From assembly GCF_000830505.1 (NCBI RefSeq), contig NZ_JXOK01000036.1, forward strand, positions 1-64,000: DNA of 64,000 bases, given 5' to 3'. A program made the position numbers and the translations under genes. The notes beneath the pieces were generated by a model. That model was not told the origin of the DNA. It did not search any database and worked only from the letters and a program-made list of their open reading frames with translations. This stretch comes from Vibrio mytili. Its GTDB lineage: Bacteria > Pseudomonadota > Gammaproteobacteria > Enterobacterales > Vibrionaceae. Shown piece by piece: positions 6,601 through 16,504 of the stretch (its first letter is position 1; every line of letters starts with the position of its first letter).

Positions 6601-7838
6601 CACACCACCTTAAGGGCTTTGCGGCCGCTTATTGTGGCAGTTCCTATAGCAGCAGCTTGAATATGCTCTGACCACCACTGCATCATGGGTCTTCTACGTT
6701 CTAAGAAGTCTGTACGGTTGTAAGCTCGGCGCACCTCGTTGTCATCTACATGGGCAAGAGCCGCCTCGATTAAGTCAGGCTCAAACCCTTGCTCATTCAG
6801 TGTTGTTGATGCCAGTGAACGGAAGCCGTGGGCGGTTGTTCGGCCTGTTAAGTTCATACGTTTTAGCGCCGCATTTGCAGTTTGCTCATGAATTGGTTTT
6901 TTAGGATCACGGTCAGCAGGAAAGATGTGCTCACGATTGCCGCTAATAGGTTTCATGCGCTCTAAAATTTGTAGTGCTTGCGGGGTTAGGGGAACACGAT
7001 GCTCACGTCTTTTCTTCATTCTTTCCGCTGGGATTATCCAAACTGCATTATCAAAATCGATTTCGCTCCATTTTGCAGATGCCGATTCCTTTGGGCGAGT
7101 CATTGTGTGCAACTGCCATTCAAGCAGGCAACGGGTAGTAAGCTTCAAATTTACATAGGGGAGCTTTTGCATTAGTTCTGGCAATTGATCTGGTGATAGT
7201 GCTGCCATATTCTGTTTTTTGGGTTTTTTGAAAACGTCTTTAATGCCTTCTAATGGGTTTGAGTGAATAAGGCCATGGTTAACCGCATAGCGCATGATTT
7301 CATTCACCCGTTGTGTAAGACGTCGAACAGTCTCGAGTGCTCCCTTGCTTTCGATATTTCGAAGAATTGCGATCACTTCAGGGGCGCTAATTTGACTGAT
7401 TGGCTGGCTTTTTAGCGAAGGGAAAATGTGCAGCTCAAAAGATCGCCAAATATCATTAGCATAGTCATGGGTAATACTGGCTTTTTTCATATCAAACCAG
7501 CTTTGGGCTACGTTAAAAAGTGTGTGCTCAACAATCGCCACGTGTTCAGCTTTTTTCTGCTCGCGTGCCTCTTTAGGATCTACTCCACTTTTAACCAAGG
7601 TTCTAGCTTGCTGAGCAGTTTCTCGCGCTGCTCGCAGGCTTATGTCAGGATATGAGCCTAAGCCCATGTTGACCCGCTTTTGAGTGATTGGATGGTAGTA
7701 GTTAAAGTTCCATAGCTTGGAGCCGTTAGGTTTGATTTTTAGTTGTAAGCCACCGCCATCTGAGAGGATGCAGATTTTATCTTGAGGTTTGTAGGTTCGT
7801 ATTTTGCTATCCGTTAGAGGAGTTGATTGCCTAGCCAT
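6600..7838 (-). CDS. intA: P4-type tyrosine site-specific integrase, 412 aa
   Basis: It inserts and excises the island at ssrA. The N-terminus has the DUF4102-type arm-binding domain (PLTDSKIRTYKPQDKI, LKIKPNGSKLW), the centre a SAM-like core-binding domain, and the C-terminus the catalytic domain: Arg in MTRPKESASAKW, HGFR for the H-x-x-R motif, His in LAHVDDNEVRRAYNR, and the Tyr nucleophile in the same stretch. Length is normal for the P4/CP4 group, which also contains the VPI-1 integrase found at the same locus. It starts 171 bases inside the right repeat with several GAATACTAAA repeats between, likely arm sites that could let the protein repress its own promoter. Confidence 0.95.
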   Translation of the reverse strand: MARQSTPLTDSKIRTYKPQDKICILSDGGGLQLKIKPNGSKLWNFNYYHPITQKRVNMGLGSYPDISLRAARETAQQARTLVKSGVDPKEAREQKKAEHVAIVEHTLFNVAQSWFDMKKASITHDYANDIWRSFELHIFPSLKSQPISQISAPEVIAILRNIESKGALETVRRLTQRVNEIMRYAVNHGLIHSNPLEGIKDVFKKPKKQNMAALSPDQLPELMQKLPYVNLKLTTRCLLEWQLHTMTRPKESASAKWSEIDFDNAVWIIPAERMKKRREHRVPLTPQALQILERMKPISGNREHIFPADRDPKKPIHEQTANAALKRMNLTGRTTAHGFRSLASTTLNEQGFEPDLIEAALAHVDDNEVRRAYNRTDFLERRRPMMQWWSEHIQAAAIGTATISGRKALKVV

Positions 7839-7847
7839 AGTTTGCCT

Positions 7848-7902
7848 TTTAGTATTCTCAAAAAACCACCTTCATTATAGGGAATACTAAAAGGAATACT
7901 AA
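7848..7902. repeat. Cluster of GAATACTAAA arm-type repeats at integrase start
   Basis: Three copies: an inverted GAGAATACTAAA (7848-7859), GGGAATACTAAAA (7879-7891) and GGAATACTAAA (7892-7902). The middle one is identical to a copy near the left end (892-904). They lie between the integrase start and the right att site, where arm sites and the integrase promoter are expected. Confidence 0.6.
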
Positions 7903-8009
7903 ACGTCTAAGCTCTAATGAACTCTATGATTGTTTATGGAGTATCAGAACTGAGAGGGATTTCAGGGTGAGCCCTTGTGGGGTAAGGCTTTTATTGTGTT
8001 GAGGTCAAT

Positions 8010-8038
8010 AAAAAAGGCCACCCGAGGGTGGCCTTTTC
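8010..8038 (-). terminator. ssrA rho-independent terminator
   Basis: On the minus strand GGCCACCC-TC-GGGTGGCC followed by six T. It is duplicated at 768-795 by island integration. Confidence 0.9.
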
Positions 8039-8060
8039 CAATCGATTGGTGGAGCTGGCG
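8010..8060. repeat. attR: right direct repeat, overlapping ssrA 3' end
   Basis: It aligns with 768-817. It holds the ssrA terminator and the last 14 bases of the tmRNA gene, so the integrated element leaves tmRNA intact. Crossover must lie within the identical segment CCAATCGATTGGTGG or the preceding TTTT run. Confidence 0.88.
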
Positions 8061-8414
8061 GGAGTTGAACCCGCGTCCGAAAACCTTTCATCATTGGTAC
8101 TACATGCTTAGTCGATCTTTAATTTCGCCACCCACCTGCGAACCGACACGCTAATGAATGACTAGCCTGAATTATAATTCGCCGTTCATCTCTCAGGCGG
8201 GAGAATCCGGGCTAGCGCGTTTGGGTTTGATCCCTCGTTATTCCCCGTCTTACGTGCGGAAGCTAGGGCGAGAGAGCTCTCAGCAGGGTATTAAGCTGCT
8301 AGTGCGTAGTTTTCGTCGTTTGCGACTATTTTTTTGCGGTTTGTTAACGAGGCCTACCGCACCTCGGCATGCACCTCAGACTTCTGAATTCCCGTCGAAT
8401 CCTAAATCAGCCCC
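8047..8414 (-). ncRNA. ssrA: tmRNA (10Sa RNA)
   Basis: Rescues stalled ribosomes with SmpB. The 5' end GGGGCTGATTTAGGATTCGA and the 3' end CGGGTTCAACTCCCGCC-AGCTCCACCA form the tRNA-like domain, with CCA encoded. The tag frame at 8291-8323 (minus) encodes ANDENYALAA and stop. Length is 368 nt, normal for gammaproteobacteria. The 3' end serves as the attachment site of the island. Confidence 0.97.
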
Positions 8415-8481
8415 AAGGTATGATTTGCATAGTAACAGAAAAGCATTAGCTGTCCAGTACTATGCGTTTAAGTGGTCAAGA

Positions 8482-8967
8482 TTAACGCAATGAGCTCTTC
8501 ATTACGCGTGCTTTTTCTCTTGCCCAGTCTTTTTCTTTCAGATCAGTACGCTTATCGTGCAGCTTTTTACCTTTCGCTACGCCGATTTTCATCTTAACCC
8601 AAGAGCGAGACCAGTATAAAGATAGCGCTGTTAGAGTCATGCCTTCTCGGTTTACACGACCGAGCAGGTTATCGAGTTCACGACGACTCATTAGTAGTTT
8701 ACGCACACGAGTAGGGTTCGCCACAACGTGTGTCGATGCCTGATTTAAAGGAGTGATTGTCATGCCACTCACAAAGGCTTCACCGTCACGCATAAATACG
8801 TAACTTTCTGAAATATTGGCTTTACCTTGGCGAAGGGCTTTCACTTCCCAACCTTGGAGCTCCAAGCCAGCTTCGATTTCATCATCAATGAAATACTCGT
8901 GGCGAGCTTTTTTATTGAGCGCAATAGTATTACTACCCGCTTTTTGTTTTGATTTTTTCTTTGCCAT
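8482..8967 (-). CDS. smpB: SsrA-binding protein SmpB, 161 aa
   Basis: Binds the tRNA-like domain of tmRNA and delivers it to stalled ribosomes. The OB-fold core is recognisable from [19 protein letters not shown] and [14 protein letters not shown], with the basic C-terminal tail [14 protein letters not shown] that enters the mRNA channel. Length is standard. It sits directly upstream of ssrA on the same strand, so the two partners are neighbours. The start ATG gives MAKKKSKQK, a normal N-terminus. Confidence 0.97.
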   Translation of the reverse strand: MAKKKSKQKAGSNTIALNKKARHEYFIDDEIEAGLELQGWEVKALRQGKANISESYVFMRDGEAFVSGMTITPLNQASTHVVANPTRVRKLLMSRRELDNLLGRVNREGMTLTALSLYWSRSWVKMKIGVAKGKKLHDKRTDLKEKDWAREKARVMKSSLR

Positions 8968-9085
8968 AATGGCGTCATTATACGGCTTGGATATCGGTTA
9001 GGAAATCCTTTTATTTGCGCAATCGTCGAATAAAAGTAAAATTGACACGAGCTTTTAATCTGTACAAGTATTGATAGGAGTATCT

Positions 9086-9520
9086 ATGAAGCAAATCAGC
9101 CGTTCAGCGTTGGTGTCTTTTAGTGCAGAACAGATGTTTGATCTGGTCAATGATGTTGCTAAGTACCCCGAGTTTTTGCCAGGTTGTTCTGGTTCTCGAG
9201 TTATTGATTCTTCAAATAGCGGCATGGTGGCGTCGGTTGATGTTGCAAAGGCTGGTATTAGCAAGACCTTTACAACTTGCAACGAGCTTGTTCCTGGACA
9301 GGCGATAATGATGAACTTGGTGGATGGTCCTTTTAAAACCTTGCGTGGAGGATGGATTTTTACTGCGCTGGATGAACAGGCGTGTAAGGTAGAGCTCAAG
9401 CTAGAGTTTGAATTTTCAAGCAAAATGATTGAAATGGCGTTTGGTAAAATTTTCAATGAATTGACCAACAATATGGTAAACGCCTTTACCAAACGGGCTA
9501 AACAGGTATATGTGCTATGA
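9086..9520 (+). CDS. ratA: RatA/COQ10-type START-domain protein, 144 aa
   Basis: A START/polyketide-cyclase fold protein ([20 protein letters not shown] start; [13 protein letters not shown] hydrophobic-pocket strands; helix [16 protein letters not shown]). Homologues bind ubiquinone (Coq10) and E. coli RatA was reported to inhibit 70S association, so the in vivo role is debated. The ATG behind TAGGAG is chosen over a start five codons upstream. It is divergent from smpB and overlaps ratB by ATGA. Confidence 0.92.
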   Translation: MKQISRSALVSFSAEQMFDLVNDVAKYPEFLPGCSGSRVIDSSNSGMVASVDVAKAGISKTFTTCNELVPGQAIMMNLVDGPFKTLRGGWIFTALDEQACKVELKLEFEFSSKMIEMAFGKIFNELTNNMVNAFTKRAKQVYVL

Positions 9521-9870
9521 GTATTGAGTCCGACATGATCCATGTAGAGGTTGTTTATGCCCTTCCTCATGAGCAGCGCGTTTTTAACTTAGTCGTTAAT
9601 AACCACGCGACGGTAGAAGAGATCATTCGTCAATCTGGGGTACTGGAGCTGTATCCAGAAATCGACCTGTCTAAGAATAAGGTTGGTGTGTTTAGTCGTA
9701 ATGTAAAATTAGAAGCGACGGTGCGAGACAGAGACAGAATTGAAATATATCGCCCCTTACTTGCTGATCCAAAAGAGATTCGTCGCAAGCGCGCTGAACA
9801 GGCGAAAGCGGCAGGCAATGCAGATCCTGTGACGGGCGGTAAGCCGAACGCTTCGCGTAAAAATGAGTAG
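9517..9870 (+). CDS. ratB: RnfH-family ubiquitin-like protein (RatB), 117 aa
   Basis: Beta-grasp RnfH/UPF0125 protein: [40 protein letters not shown] and [21 protein letters not shown] are the usual family blocks. The start overlaps the ratA stop by ATGA, so the pair is coupled. An internal ATG six codons in (MIHVEV) could be the real start. Function is unproven; the family is linked to the Rnf complex or to the ratA toxin-like pair only by neighbourhood. Confidence 0.9.
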   Translation: MSIESDMIHVEVVYALPHEQRVFNLVVNNHATVEEIIRQSGVLELYPEIDLSKNKVGVFSRNVKLEATVRDRDRIEIYRPLLADPKEIRRKRAEQAKAAGNADPVTGGKPNASRKNE

Positions 9871-9891
9871 CTCGAACCATTCATAGGGTAT

Positions 9892-9920
9892 AAAAAACCT
9901 CCTAGTTAGGAGGTTTTTTT
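9892..9920. terminator. Bidirectional terminator between ratB and bamE
   Basis: AAAAAACCTCCTA-GT-TAGGAGGTTTTTTT, a 13-bp stem with A and T runs on both sides, serving the two converging genes. Confidence 0.9.
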
Positions 9921-9931
9921 GAATCTGTTTG

Positions 9932-10291
9932 TTACTGAATCTGTTCGTAAAACGTATCGCTTTTCGGGAAGTCACCGCTAATATCTGCCAGCGTTCCTTG
10001 GTCATCGAAGTTGACGATAAGATCTTTCTGGACAGGGTCACCGTGACCTGGCGTGTGATGGTAAATGTAATACCATGTGTTTGGGTAGCCGTTTTCGATG
10101 AGCATTGGCGACCCCAGTACGAAGCGAACCTGTGCTTTAGTCATCCCAAACTTTAATTTATCCACTGCACTTTGTTCTACATAGTTGCCTTGGTTGATAT
10201 CAATGCGATAAACCAGTTTTTCTAACACCGAGCATCCTGTCAGCAATGTCATTGCTAATGGTACGGCAACTAACCACTTCTTTAATTGCAT
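9932..10291 (-). CDS. bamE: Outer membrane assembly lipoprotein BamE, 119 aa
   Basis: Subunit of the BAM complex that folds beta-barrel proteins in the outer membrane. A lipoprotein signal peptide ends in LLTGC with Cys20 as the lipidated residue. The SmpA/OmlA domain is evident from [33 protein letters not shown] and the NTWYYIYHH strand. Length fits the family. It converges with ratB. Confidence 0.95.
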   Translation of the reverse strand: MQLKKWLVAVPLAMTLLTGCSVLEKLVYRIDINQGNYVEQSAVDKLKFGMTKAQVRFVLGSPMLIENGYPNTWYYIYHHTPGHGDPVQKDLIVNFDDQGTLADISGDFPKSDTFYEQIQ

Positions 10292-10488
10292 AATAATTTC
10301 TTAGTAACCTTTAAAATACTGCGCTGATAATAAACAAGCTCGACGCAGATGTAAAAAGCTATGCGTCGTACGGTAGGGAATCTGACAACGAATTTTGATT
10401 TGAGTTGCATTTATTGACAGATATTCGGCATCTATCTCTGTATCAAGACAGTGTACATTGCTCAAATGATGTCGCAAAGGCATTTAAA

Positions 10489-10535
10489 GATGACAGAATC
10501 AGTGACACTGAAAAAGCATGAATGATTCTGCCATC
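10489..10535 (-). terminator. Possible recN terminator
   Basis: Minus strand GATGGCAGAATCA and TGATTCTGTCATC form a 13-bp stem with one G-U pair, followed by TTTAAAT. The loop is long (21 bases) and the T tract short, so efficiency is doubtful. Confidence 0.4.
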
Positions 10536-10542
10536 GTCAATG

Positions 10543-12207
10543 TTAAGCTGCGACTAGCAGTTCTTTTGCGTTGGCGAGTGTTGAGTCGGTAATTTGACTG
10601 CCGCCGAGTAGGCGAGCCAATTCTGCCACACGTTGCTGTTCATCCAGAGTGTACATTTGTGTTTCGGTGTGACCTTTTTTGGTCTGTTTGGCGACAAACA
10701 TTTGGTTGTGACCACAACCCGCTACCTGAGGAAGGTGAGTGACACACATAACCTGTGTGGATTCGCCCAGTTTTCGTAACATTTTGCCGACCACTGCGGC
10801 TGTTGGACCACTGATACCGACATCAACTTCATCGAAAATTAGACTCGGAGTATCGACCTTTTGCGCAGTAATGACTTGGATCGCGAGAGAAATACGTGAT
10901 AGCTCTCCCCCTGAGGCAACTTTGGCAATCGGTTGTAATGGTTGCCCGGGGTTGGTCGAGACTAAGAAACAAACGCTGTCCATCCCAAGCGGTGACGGGT
11001 GTATGTTGTCGTTGTTTACTTCGATACTGAACACGGCTTTTTCCATGCTTAACTCATGCATACTTTGCGTAATCAGCTTGTTAAGCTCTTTTGCGTAGCG
11101 GCTACGTGACTTATGCAGCTTCTCTGCGCTCGACAAGAAACCTTGGTAGTGCTGTTCTACTTCTTGACTCAATGCTTCCAATTTTTCATCAGAACAATCT
11201 AAAGCTTCAATCTGAGACAAAAGATCTTGATGATGCAGATAGAGATCCTCTGGCATGACGTGATGCTTGCGCGCTATCGACATGACTTTGGAAAAGCGTT
11301 CTTCCACATAAGCCATCCGCGCAGGGTCGACCTCAATACCATCTAAGTAATTTCGTAACTCGTTTTTCGTTTCTTCCAATTGAATCATTGCTTCTGACAG
11401 CATGTTAGGTAAGTCAGAGAGCTTTTCATCCATTTCGGCGAGCTGTATTAGGGAGTGATTGGCCGATTGCAAAATACCAAGCGCATTGACTTCATCACTT
11501 TCGTAAATAAGTTCGATGGCTTGTTGGCAGGTAGTGGCAAGCTCTCCACTGTTAGACAGTCGTTTGTGCTCTTGCTCGAGCTCTGTAAATTCTTCTTCAC
11601 CTAGCGATAACTCATTCAGTTCTTTGATTTGATATTCAAGCAATTGCTTTTGTGCCTGATTTTGTTGGCTATTCTCTTTAAGTTGCTTGAGATTATTGTC
11701 TGCTTGACGCCATTTCTGATAGGCACCACGTGTATTTTTCAATAGGTTGTGATGACCAGCATATTGGTCCAGCATCGCCATTTGCTGGTCGCTTTTCATT
11801 AACTGATGATGTGCATGTTGGCCATGGATGTTGATTAAAAGTTGTCCAAGAGATTTGAGTTGTGAAAGAGGGACTGGACTACCGTTTATAAAAGCTCGTG
11901 AACGGCCTTCTTTTGTGATGATGCGGCGCAAGATGCATTCACTACCATCGAGGAGATCATTATCTTCTAACCAGCGTGTGGCATGTACGTTGTTATCCAG
12001 TAAGAAAGCGGCGCTCACTTCGGTTTTCGCTTCTCCTTGTCTTACCATACCTGCATCAGACCTGCCGCCTAAGCAAAGCCCTAACGCATCGATAGCAATG
12101 GATTTACCCGCGCCTGTTTCACCGGTAATGGTGGTCATTCCTTTGGAAAGCTCGAGTTGTAAAGATTTCACAATCGCAAAATTATTAACACTTAAATGAG
12201 CCAGCAT
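10543..12207 (-). CDS. recN: DNA repair protein RecN, 554 aa
   Basis: SMC-like ATPase for double-strand-break repair. Walker A is [12 protein letters not shown] near the N-terminus, the centre is a coiled coil ([19 protein letters not shown] region), and the C-terminus has the ABC signature [14 protein letters not shown] and Walker [14 protein letters not shown]. The start is set at [13 protein letters not shown], behind AGGTAAAG; a frame start nine codons upstream would abut the LexA operator and is unlikely to be transcribed. Two LexA boxes directly upstream indicate SOS control. Confidence 0.96.
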   Translation of the reverse strand: MLAHLSVNNFAIVKSLQLELSKGMTTITGETGAGKSIAIDALGLCLGGRSDAGMVRQGEAKTEVSAAFLLDNNVHATRWLEDNDLLDGSECILRRIITKEGRSRAFINGSPVPLSQLKSLGQLLINIHGQHAHHQLMKSDQQMAMLDQYAGHHNLLKNTRGAYQKWRQADNNLKQLKENSQQNQAQKQLLEYQIKELNELSLGEEEFTELEQEHKRLSNSGELATTCQQAIELIYESDEVNALGILQSANHSLIQLAEMDEKLSDLPNMLSEAMIQLEETKNELRNYLDGIEVDPARMAYVEERFSKVMSIARKHHVMPEDLYLHHQDLLSQIEALDCSDEKLEALSQEVEQHYQGFLSSAEKLHKSRSRYAKELNKLITQSMHELSMEKAVFSIEVNNDNIHPSPLGMDSVCFLVSTNPGQPLQPIAKVASGGELSRISLAIQVITAQKVDTPSLIFDEVDVGISGPTAAVVGKMLRKLGESTQVMCVTHLPQVAGCGHNQMFVAKQTKKGHTETQMYTLDEQQRVAELARLLGGSQITDSTLANAKELLVAA

Positions 12208-12235
12208 TTTTTCTTTACCTGTATAACCAAACATA

Positions 12236-12273
12236 CTGTATATGAGAACAGTATATACTGTTTCTTTATACAG
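12236..12273 (-). promoter_or_regulatory. Two tandem LexA boxes of recN
   Basis: CTGTATATGAGAACAG (12236-12251) and CTGTTTCTTTATACAG (12258-12273) both match CTG-N10-CAG. They lie 29 and 51 bases before the recN start and cover the likely promoter, implying tight SOS repression as in E. coli recN. Confidence 0.9.
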
Positions 12274-12328
12274 TAAAGGTGGGTGGGGAGATTTTTAATA
12301 TACGAACGGTTTTTTGTGATCAGATATG

Positions 12329-12361
12329 AAAAAAGAGCCTCTTGGAATCATAGAGACTCTT
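12329..12361 (-). terminator. nadK terminator
   Basis: Minus strand AAGAGTCTCT...AGAGGCTCTT hairpin with one mismatch and a run of six T. Confidence 0.75.
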
Positions 12362-12416
12362 GGAAATGCTATGGATTATTCTTTGAAATGAAATGCGTTA
12401 CAGAGAGCATCTAAGG

Positions 12417-13301
12417 TTAAAAAAGCTTACTTGACCACCCCAGTTTATTGCGCAAAACATGATAATAACTGTAGTCCTTGGGGTGGATAAGTTTGAGTAC
12501 ATTAGGGCTTTGATATATATGGATTTCATCACCAGGTGAGACGGGTAGTGACACTTGTCCATCACAACTCACTTCTTGCGTTCCGCGGTTATCCGGAGAA
12601 ACGACCAGTTTAATACGACGTTTACTGTCAACCACCAGTGGTCGGCTGGATAGAGTGTGCGGGAACATTGGCACTAATGAAATGGCATTCAAACTTGGCG
12701 AGAGAATAGGGCCGCCACCTGAGAGTGAGTAAGCGGTGGAGCCTGTTGGAGTCGAAATGATTAACCCATCGGCTCGCAAGGAGAACGCGAAGCTGTCATC
12801 GATGTACACTTCGAATTCAATCATGTGGGCGATTTGACCTGGGTGTAAGACTGCTTCGTTTAGCGCTGCATTATGACTTTTTATTTGACCGTGACGGTGT
12901 ACTTCGGCTTCCAGCAAAAATCGCTCTTCTTCAATATATTCACCGTCGAGTACTGCTTTTAGGGAGGCCTGAAAGTCATCTGGGCTTAAGTCGGTCAAAA
13001 AGCCTAGATTACCTCGATTTACACCGATCACTGCGACGTCAAAACGGGATAAGATTCGGGCCGCACCAAGCATGTTGCCATCGCCACCAACGACAATCGC
13101 TAAATCTGCGTTTTTACCTAATTCAACTAAACTGGCAAATTGACTTGACGGAATATCGTCAAGAATTGCCGCGAGACGGTCGTCAATAAATACTTTGTAA
13201 CCTTCAGCTGTTAGCCATTGGTAAAGCTCTTTATGAGTTTGAATTGCTTGTTGATCTCTTGGTTTACCAATAATCGCGATCACGTTACATGGATTTTTCA
13301 T
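12417..13301 (-). CDS. nadK: NAD kinase, 294 aa
   Basis: Phosphorylates NAD to NADP with ATP in the cytoplasm. The signature motifs are present: [14 protein letters not shown] (GGDG, catalytic Asp), [11 protein letters not shown] and [19 protein letters not shown]. Length equals that of gammaproteobacterial NadK. It is divergent from grpE, an order conserved in Vibrio, with the grpE sigma32 promoter in the shared region. Confidence 0.97.
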   Translation of the reverse strand: MKNPCNVIAIIGKPRDQQAIQTHKELYQWLTAEGYKVFIDDRLAAILDDIPSSQFASLVELGKNADLAIVVGGDGNMLGAARILSRFDVAVIGVNRGNLGFLTDLSPDDFQASLKAVLDGEYIEEERFLLEAEVHRHGQIKSHNAALNEAVLHPGQIAHMIEFEVYIDDSFAFSLRADGLIISTPTGSTAYSLSGGGPILSPSLNAISLVPMFPHTLSSRPLVVDSKRRIKLVVSPDNRGTQEVSCDGQVSLPVSPGDEIHIYQSPNVLKLIHPKDYSYYHVLRNKLGWSSKLF

Positions 13302-13322
13302 ATCATTTCCGCATTAAAGAGG

Positions 13323-13350
13323 CTTGAATCAGGAATCTTCATCCCCATAA
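13323..13350 (+). promoter_or_regulatory. Sigma32 (heat-shock) promoter of grpE
   Basis: CTTGAA (13323-13328), 14-base spacer, CCCCATAA (13343-13350): a near-perfect RpoH consensus about 97 bases before the grpE start. Confidence 0.9.
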
Positions 13351-13446
13351 TAATGGCAAGTCACCTAAATATGCGAATTTTTGTGTCGTTGACTCAGGCT
13401 ACTCGCCGACAGTATTAACGGCACTGTGTTGAATTCTGGAGATATC

Positions 13447-14043
13447 ATGAGCAACGAAGAAAATAAAGTTACTGAAGAAGAGCTAGATCAAATCATCGAA
13501 GAAGTTGAGAAAGTCGAAGCTGAAGCTCAAGAAGCCGAAGTGGAACTTGAGGAAATTGGTGATGAGAAAGACGCGAAGATTGCTCAGTTAGAAGCGGCAT
13601 TGTTGTCTAGTGAAGCCAAAGTAAAAGAGCAGCAAGATTCGGTGCTACGTGCAAAAGCGGATGTTGAAAACATGCGTCGTCGTACCGAGCAAGAAATCGA
13701 TAAAGCGCGTAAATACGCATTGAACAAGTTCGCTGAAGAACTGCTTCCAGTTATCGATAATCTTGAGCGCGCTATTCAAGCCGCAGACACAGAAAGTGAG
13801 GTTGTTAAGCCAATTCTTGAAGGGATAGAGCTAACCCACAAAACGTTCGTCGACGTTGTTGCTAAATTTGGCCTGAAAGAAATCAACCCAGAAGGCGAAG
13901 TATTTAATCCTGAACTTCACCAAGCAATGTCGATTCAAGAAAGCCCTGATCATGAGTCAAACACGGTGATGTTTGTAATGCAAAAAGGTTACGAACTGAA
14001 CGGTCGCGTAGTGCGTCCTGCTATGGTTATGGTTGCTAAATAA
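13447..14043 (+). CDS. grpE: Nucleotide exchange factor GrpE, 198 aa
   Basis: Releases ADP from DnaK. A long acidic coiled-coil N-terminus ([18 protein letters not shown]) is followed by the dimer helix [20 protein letters not shown] and the C-terminal beta-wing [13 protein letters not shown] and VVRPAMVMV. The ATG behind GGAGATATC is preferred to the longer frame. The gene stands alone behind a heat-shock promoter and a terminator follows. Confidence 0.97.
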   Translation: MSNEENKVTEEELDQIIEEVEKVEAEAQEAEVELEEIGDEKDAKIAQLEAALLSSEAKVKEQQDSVLRAKADVENMRRRTEQEIDKARKYALNKFAEELLPVIDNLERAIQAADTESEVVKPILEGIELTHKTFVDVVAKFGLKEINPEGEVFNPELHQAMSIQESPDHESNTVMFVMQKGYELNGRVVRPAMVMVAK

Positions 14044-14066
14044 CCATAACGATTGAAAACAGGACC

Positions 14067-14097
14067 AATGCCCATTGCGAACGTAATGGGCATTTTT
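14067..14097 (+). terminator. grpE terminator
   Basis: AATGCCCATT-GCGAACGT-AATGGGCATT followed by TTT. Confidence 0.85.
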
Positions 14098-14236
14098 AAT
14101 TTTTAGAGACGATGTCGGTTTGTGCCGCCGCGGTGTTCACCCGCGAAGGTGCGAACTAAAGATAGGTGTCGCGTTGCATTTTCCGTAAAAACTAAGGCAA
14201 GAAATAAGAAAAAAAACGGTTTTTTTTCATTCTGCC

Positions 14237-14264
14237 CTTGAAAAGCAATTTACCGCCCCTATCT
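14237..14264 (+). promoter_or_regulatory. Sigma32 promoter of dnaKJ
   Basis: CTTGAA (14237-14242), 13-base spacer, CCCCTATCT (14256-14264), matching the RpoH consensus. It lies about 125 bases before dnaK. The remaining 14098-14236 shows no gene. Confidence 0.85.
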
Positions 14265-14387
14265 ATGTGGCATAGAGAAGCAAACATTGATTATTTTTGT
14301 TTGTGAGCAAGGGTTGAAACCCGATTCTCCTCCCCCCACATTGGGGTTATAACCAAACGAAAATAGAATTTATTCGGAGATAGCCAG

Positions 14388-16301
14388 ATGGGTAAAATCA
14401 TTGGTATTGACTTAGGTACTACTAACTCATGTGTTGCAGTATTAGACGGCGACAAACCTCGTGTAATTGAAAACGCAGAGGGCGAACGTACTACTGCATC
14501 GGTTATTGCTTACACTGATGGTGAGACGCTAGTAGGTCAGCCTGCAAAACGTCAAGCAGTAACTAACCCTGAAAACACGCTATTTGCTATTAAGCGTCTA
14601 ATCGGTCGTCGTTTTGAAGACGAAGAAGTTCAGCGTGACATCGAAATCATGCCTTACAAAATTGTTAAGGCTGACAACGGTGACGCTTGGGTAGAAGCAA
14701 AAGGCCAAAAAATGGCCGCTCCTCAGGTTTCTGCTGAAGTTCTTAAGAAAATGAAGAAAACGGCTGAAGACTTCCTAGGCGAAGAGGTAACTGGCGCAGT
14801 TATCACAGTACCTGCTTACTTTAACGATGCTCAGCGTCAAGCAACAAAAGATGCTGGCCGTATCGCAGGTTTAGAAGTTAAACGTATTATCAACGAACCA
14901 ACAGCAGCAGCACTTGCTTACGGTCTTGATAAGAAAGGTGGTGACCGCACTATCGCAGTATACGACCTTGGTGGTGGTACATTCGATATTTCAATCATCG
15001 AAATCGATGAAGTTGAAGGCGAAAAAACGTTCGAAGTTCTAGCAACTAACGGTGATACTCACCTAGGTGGTGAAGACTTTGATAACCGTCTGATCAACTA
15101 CTTGGTTGATGAGTTCAACAAAGAGCAAGGCATCAACCTTAAGAATGATCCACTTGCAATGCAGCGTGTGAAAGAAGCAGCAGAGAAAGCGAAAATCGAG
15201 CTTTCTTCTACTTCTCAAACTGACGTAAATCTACCTTACGTTACTGCAGATGCAACAGGTCCTAAGCACATGAACATTAAAGTGACTCGTGCGAAACTAG
15301 AATCTCTAGTTGAAGACCTAGTACAGCGCTCTCTTGAGCCACTGAAAGTAGCGTTAGCCGACGCGGATCTATCAGTAAACGACATCACTGACGTAATCCT
15401 AGTGGGTGGTCAGACTCGTATGCCGATGGTGCAAGCGAAAGTTGCTGAGTTCTTTGGTAAAGAAGCGCGCCGTGACGTAAACCCAGACGAAGCAGTAGCA
15501 ATGGGTGCTGCAGTTCAAGGTGGTGTACTAGCTGGTGACGTGAAAGACGTACTGCTTCTAGACGTAACTCCACTGTCTCTAGGTATTGAGACAATGGGTG
15601 GCGTAATGACTAAATTGGTTGAGAAGAACACGACGATTCCAACCAAAGCGAACCAAGTTTTCTCTACAGCAGAGGACAACCAGAACGCGGTTACTATCCA
15701 TGTTCTACAAGGTGAGCGTAAGCAAGCGATGTACAACAAGTCTCTAGGTCAATTCAACCTAGAAGGCATCCAGCCTGCGCCACGTGGTATGCCACAAATC
15801 GAGGTAACTTTCGACCTTGATGCGGATGGTATCTTACACGTATCTGCGAAAGATAAGCAGACGGGTAAAGAACAGAAGATCACGATCCAAGCATCTGGTG
15901 GCCTAAGCGATGAAGACATCGAGAAAATGGTTCAAGAAGCGGAAGCAAACAAAGAAGCGGACAAGAAGTTCGAAGAGTTAGCGACTGCACGTAACCAAGC
16001 TGACCAAATGATTCACGGTACTCGTAAGCAAGTAGAAGAAGCTGGTGAAGCTCTACCTGCCGAAGAGAAAGAGAAGATTGAAGCAGCTATCGCAGAGCTA
16101 GAAACCGCGCGTAAAGGCGAAGATAAAGAAGCTATCGATGCTAAAGTTCAAGCGCTAATGACCGCTTCTCAAAAACTGATGGAAATCGCTCAACAACAAG
16201 CTCAAGCGCAACAGGCACAAGGTGCTGACGCGGGTGCACAGTCTAAAGAAGACGATGTTGTCGATGCTGAGTTCGAAGAAGTAAAAGACGATAAGAAATA
16301 A
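14388..16301 (+). CDS. dnaK: Hsp70 chaperone DnaK, 637 aa
   Basis: ATP-dependent chaperone. The N-terminal ATPase domain starts [20 protein letters not shown], with phosphate loop [15 protein letters not shown] and the linker [15 protein letters not shown]. The substrate domain and helical lid follow, ending in the conserved [13 protein letters not shown] tail. Full length. It is followed by dnaJ after a 200-base gap containing a CCAGATGGT/ACCATCTGG hairpin without a T run, which may stabilise the dnaK message or reduce dnaJ expression. Confidence 0.98.
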   Translation: MGKIIGIDLGTTNSCVAVLDGDKPRVIENAEGERTTASVIAYTDGETLVGQPAKRQAVTNPENTLFAIKRLIGRRFEDEEVQRDIEIMPYKIVKADNGDAWVEAKGQKMAAPQVSAEVLKKMKKTAEDFLGEEVTGAVITVPAYFNDAQRQATKDAGRIAGLEVKRIINEPTAAALAYGLDKKGGDRTIAVYDLGGGTFDISIIEIDEVEGEKTFEVLATNGDTHLGGEDFDNRLINYLVDEFNKEQGINLKNDPLAMQRVKEAAEKAKIELSSTSQTDVNLPYVTADATGPKHMNIKVTRAKLESLVEDLVQRSLEPLKVALADADLSVNDITDVILVGGQTRMPMVQAKVAEFFGKEARRDVNPDEAVAMGAAVQGGVLAGDVKDVLLLDVTPLSLGIETMGGVMTKLVEKNTTIPTKANQVFSTAEDNQNAVTIHVLQGERKQAMYNKSLGQFNLEGIQPAPRGMPQIEVTFDLDADGILHVSAKDKQTGKEQKITIQASGGLSDEDIEKMVQEAEANKEADKKFEELATARNQADQMIHGTRKQVEEAGEALPAEEKEKIEAAIAELETARKGEDKEAIDAKVQALMTASQKLMEIAQQQAQAQQAQGADAGAQSKEDDVVDAEFEEVKDDKK

Positions 16302-16504
16302 TCTTTCTTAACCAGATGGTAACCACACCATCTGGCGTCGATACGACTTCATTGTGCGGGCGTTTGGGGGAACTCTTACGCCCGCCTGTTTGTAAATAGC
16401 ACCGTCTTTCTAGCTAAGCGCTTTTCTAAAAAAGCTTTTATCTAAAACGATATAAACACCAAGCGGCAAAGGCCGTTTGCAGTACTACATTGGTGACGAA
16501 GAAC

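Larger units (their letters stand above)
768..8060. mobile_element. Genomic island integrated at the 3' end of ssrA
   Basis: Near-identical 50-bp direct repeats bound the element. The right copy overlaps the 3' end of the tmRNA gene and its terminator; the left copy repeats the same terminator and the GATTGGTGG end of ssrA. A tyrosine integrase lies just inside the right repeat and reads away from it, as expected for islands inserted in tRNA or tmRNA genes. Contents: a compact core (integrase, two small genes, AlpA, CxxC protein, YagK/YfjJ-like protein) and four attC-associated cassette genes. There are no structural phage, conjugation or integron-integrase genes, so it would need help to move. 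The same ssrA site is used by VPI-1 in V. cholerae, but none of its toxin-coregulated pilus genes are present. Confidence 0.9.

Noticed and set aside
8158..8493. 111-residue plus-strand frame
   Set aside because: It is the antisense of tmRNA, whose structure and tag are clear.
9055..9570. 171-residue minus-strand frame
   Set aside because: Antisense shadow of ratA, which has good family motifs and a ribosome site.
10301..10483. 60-residue minus-strand frame upstream of bamE
   Set aside because: No ribosome site or recognisable motif; likely bamE leader region.
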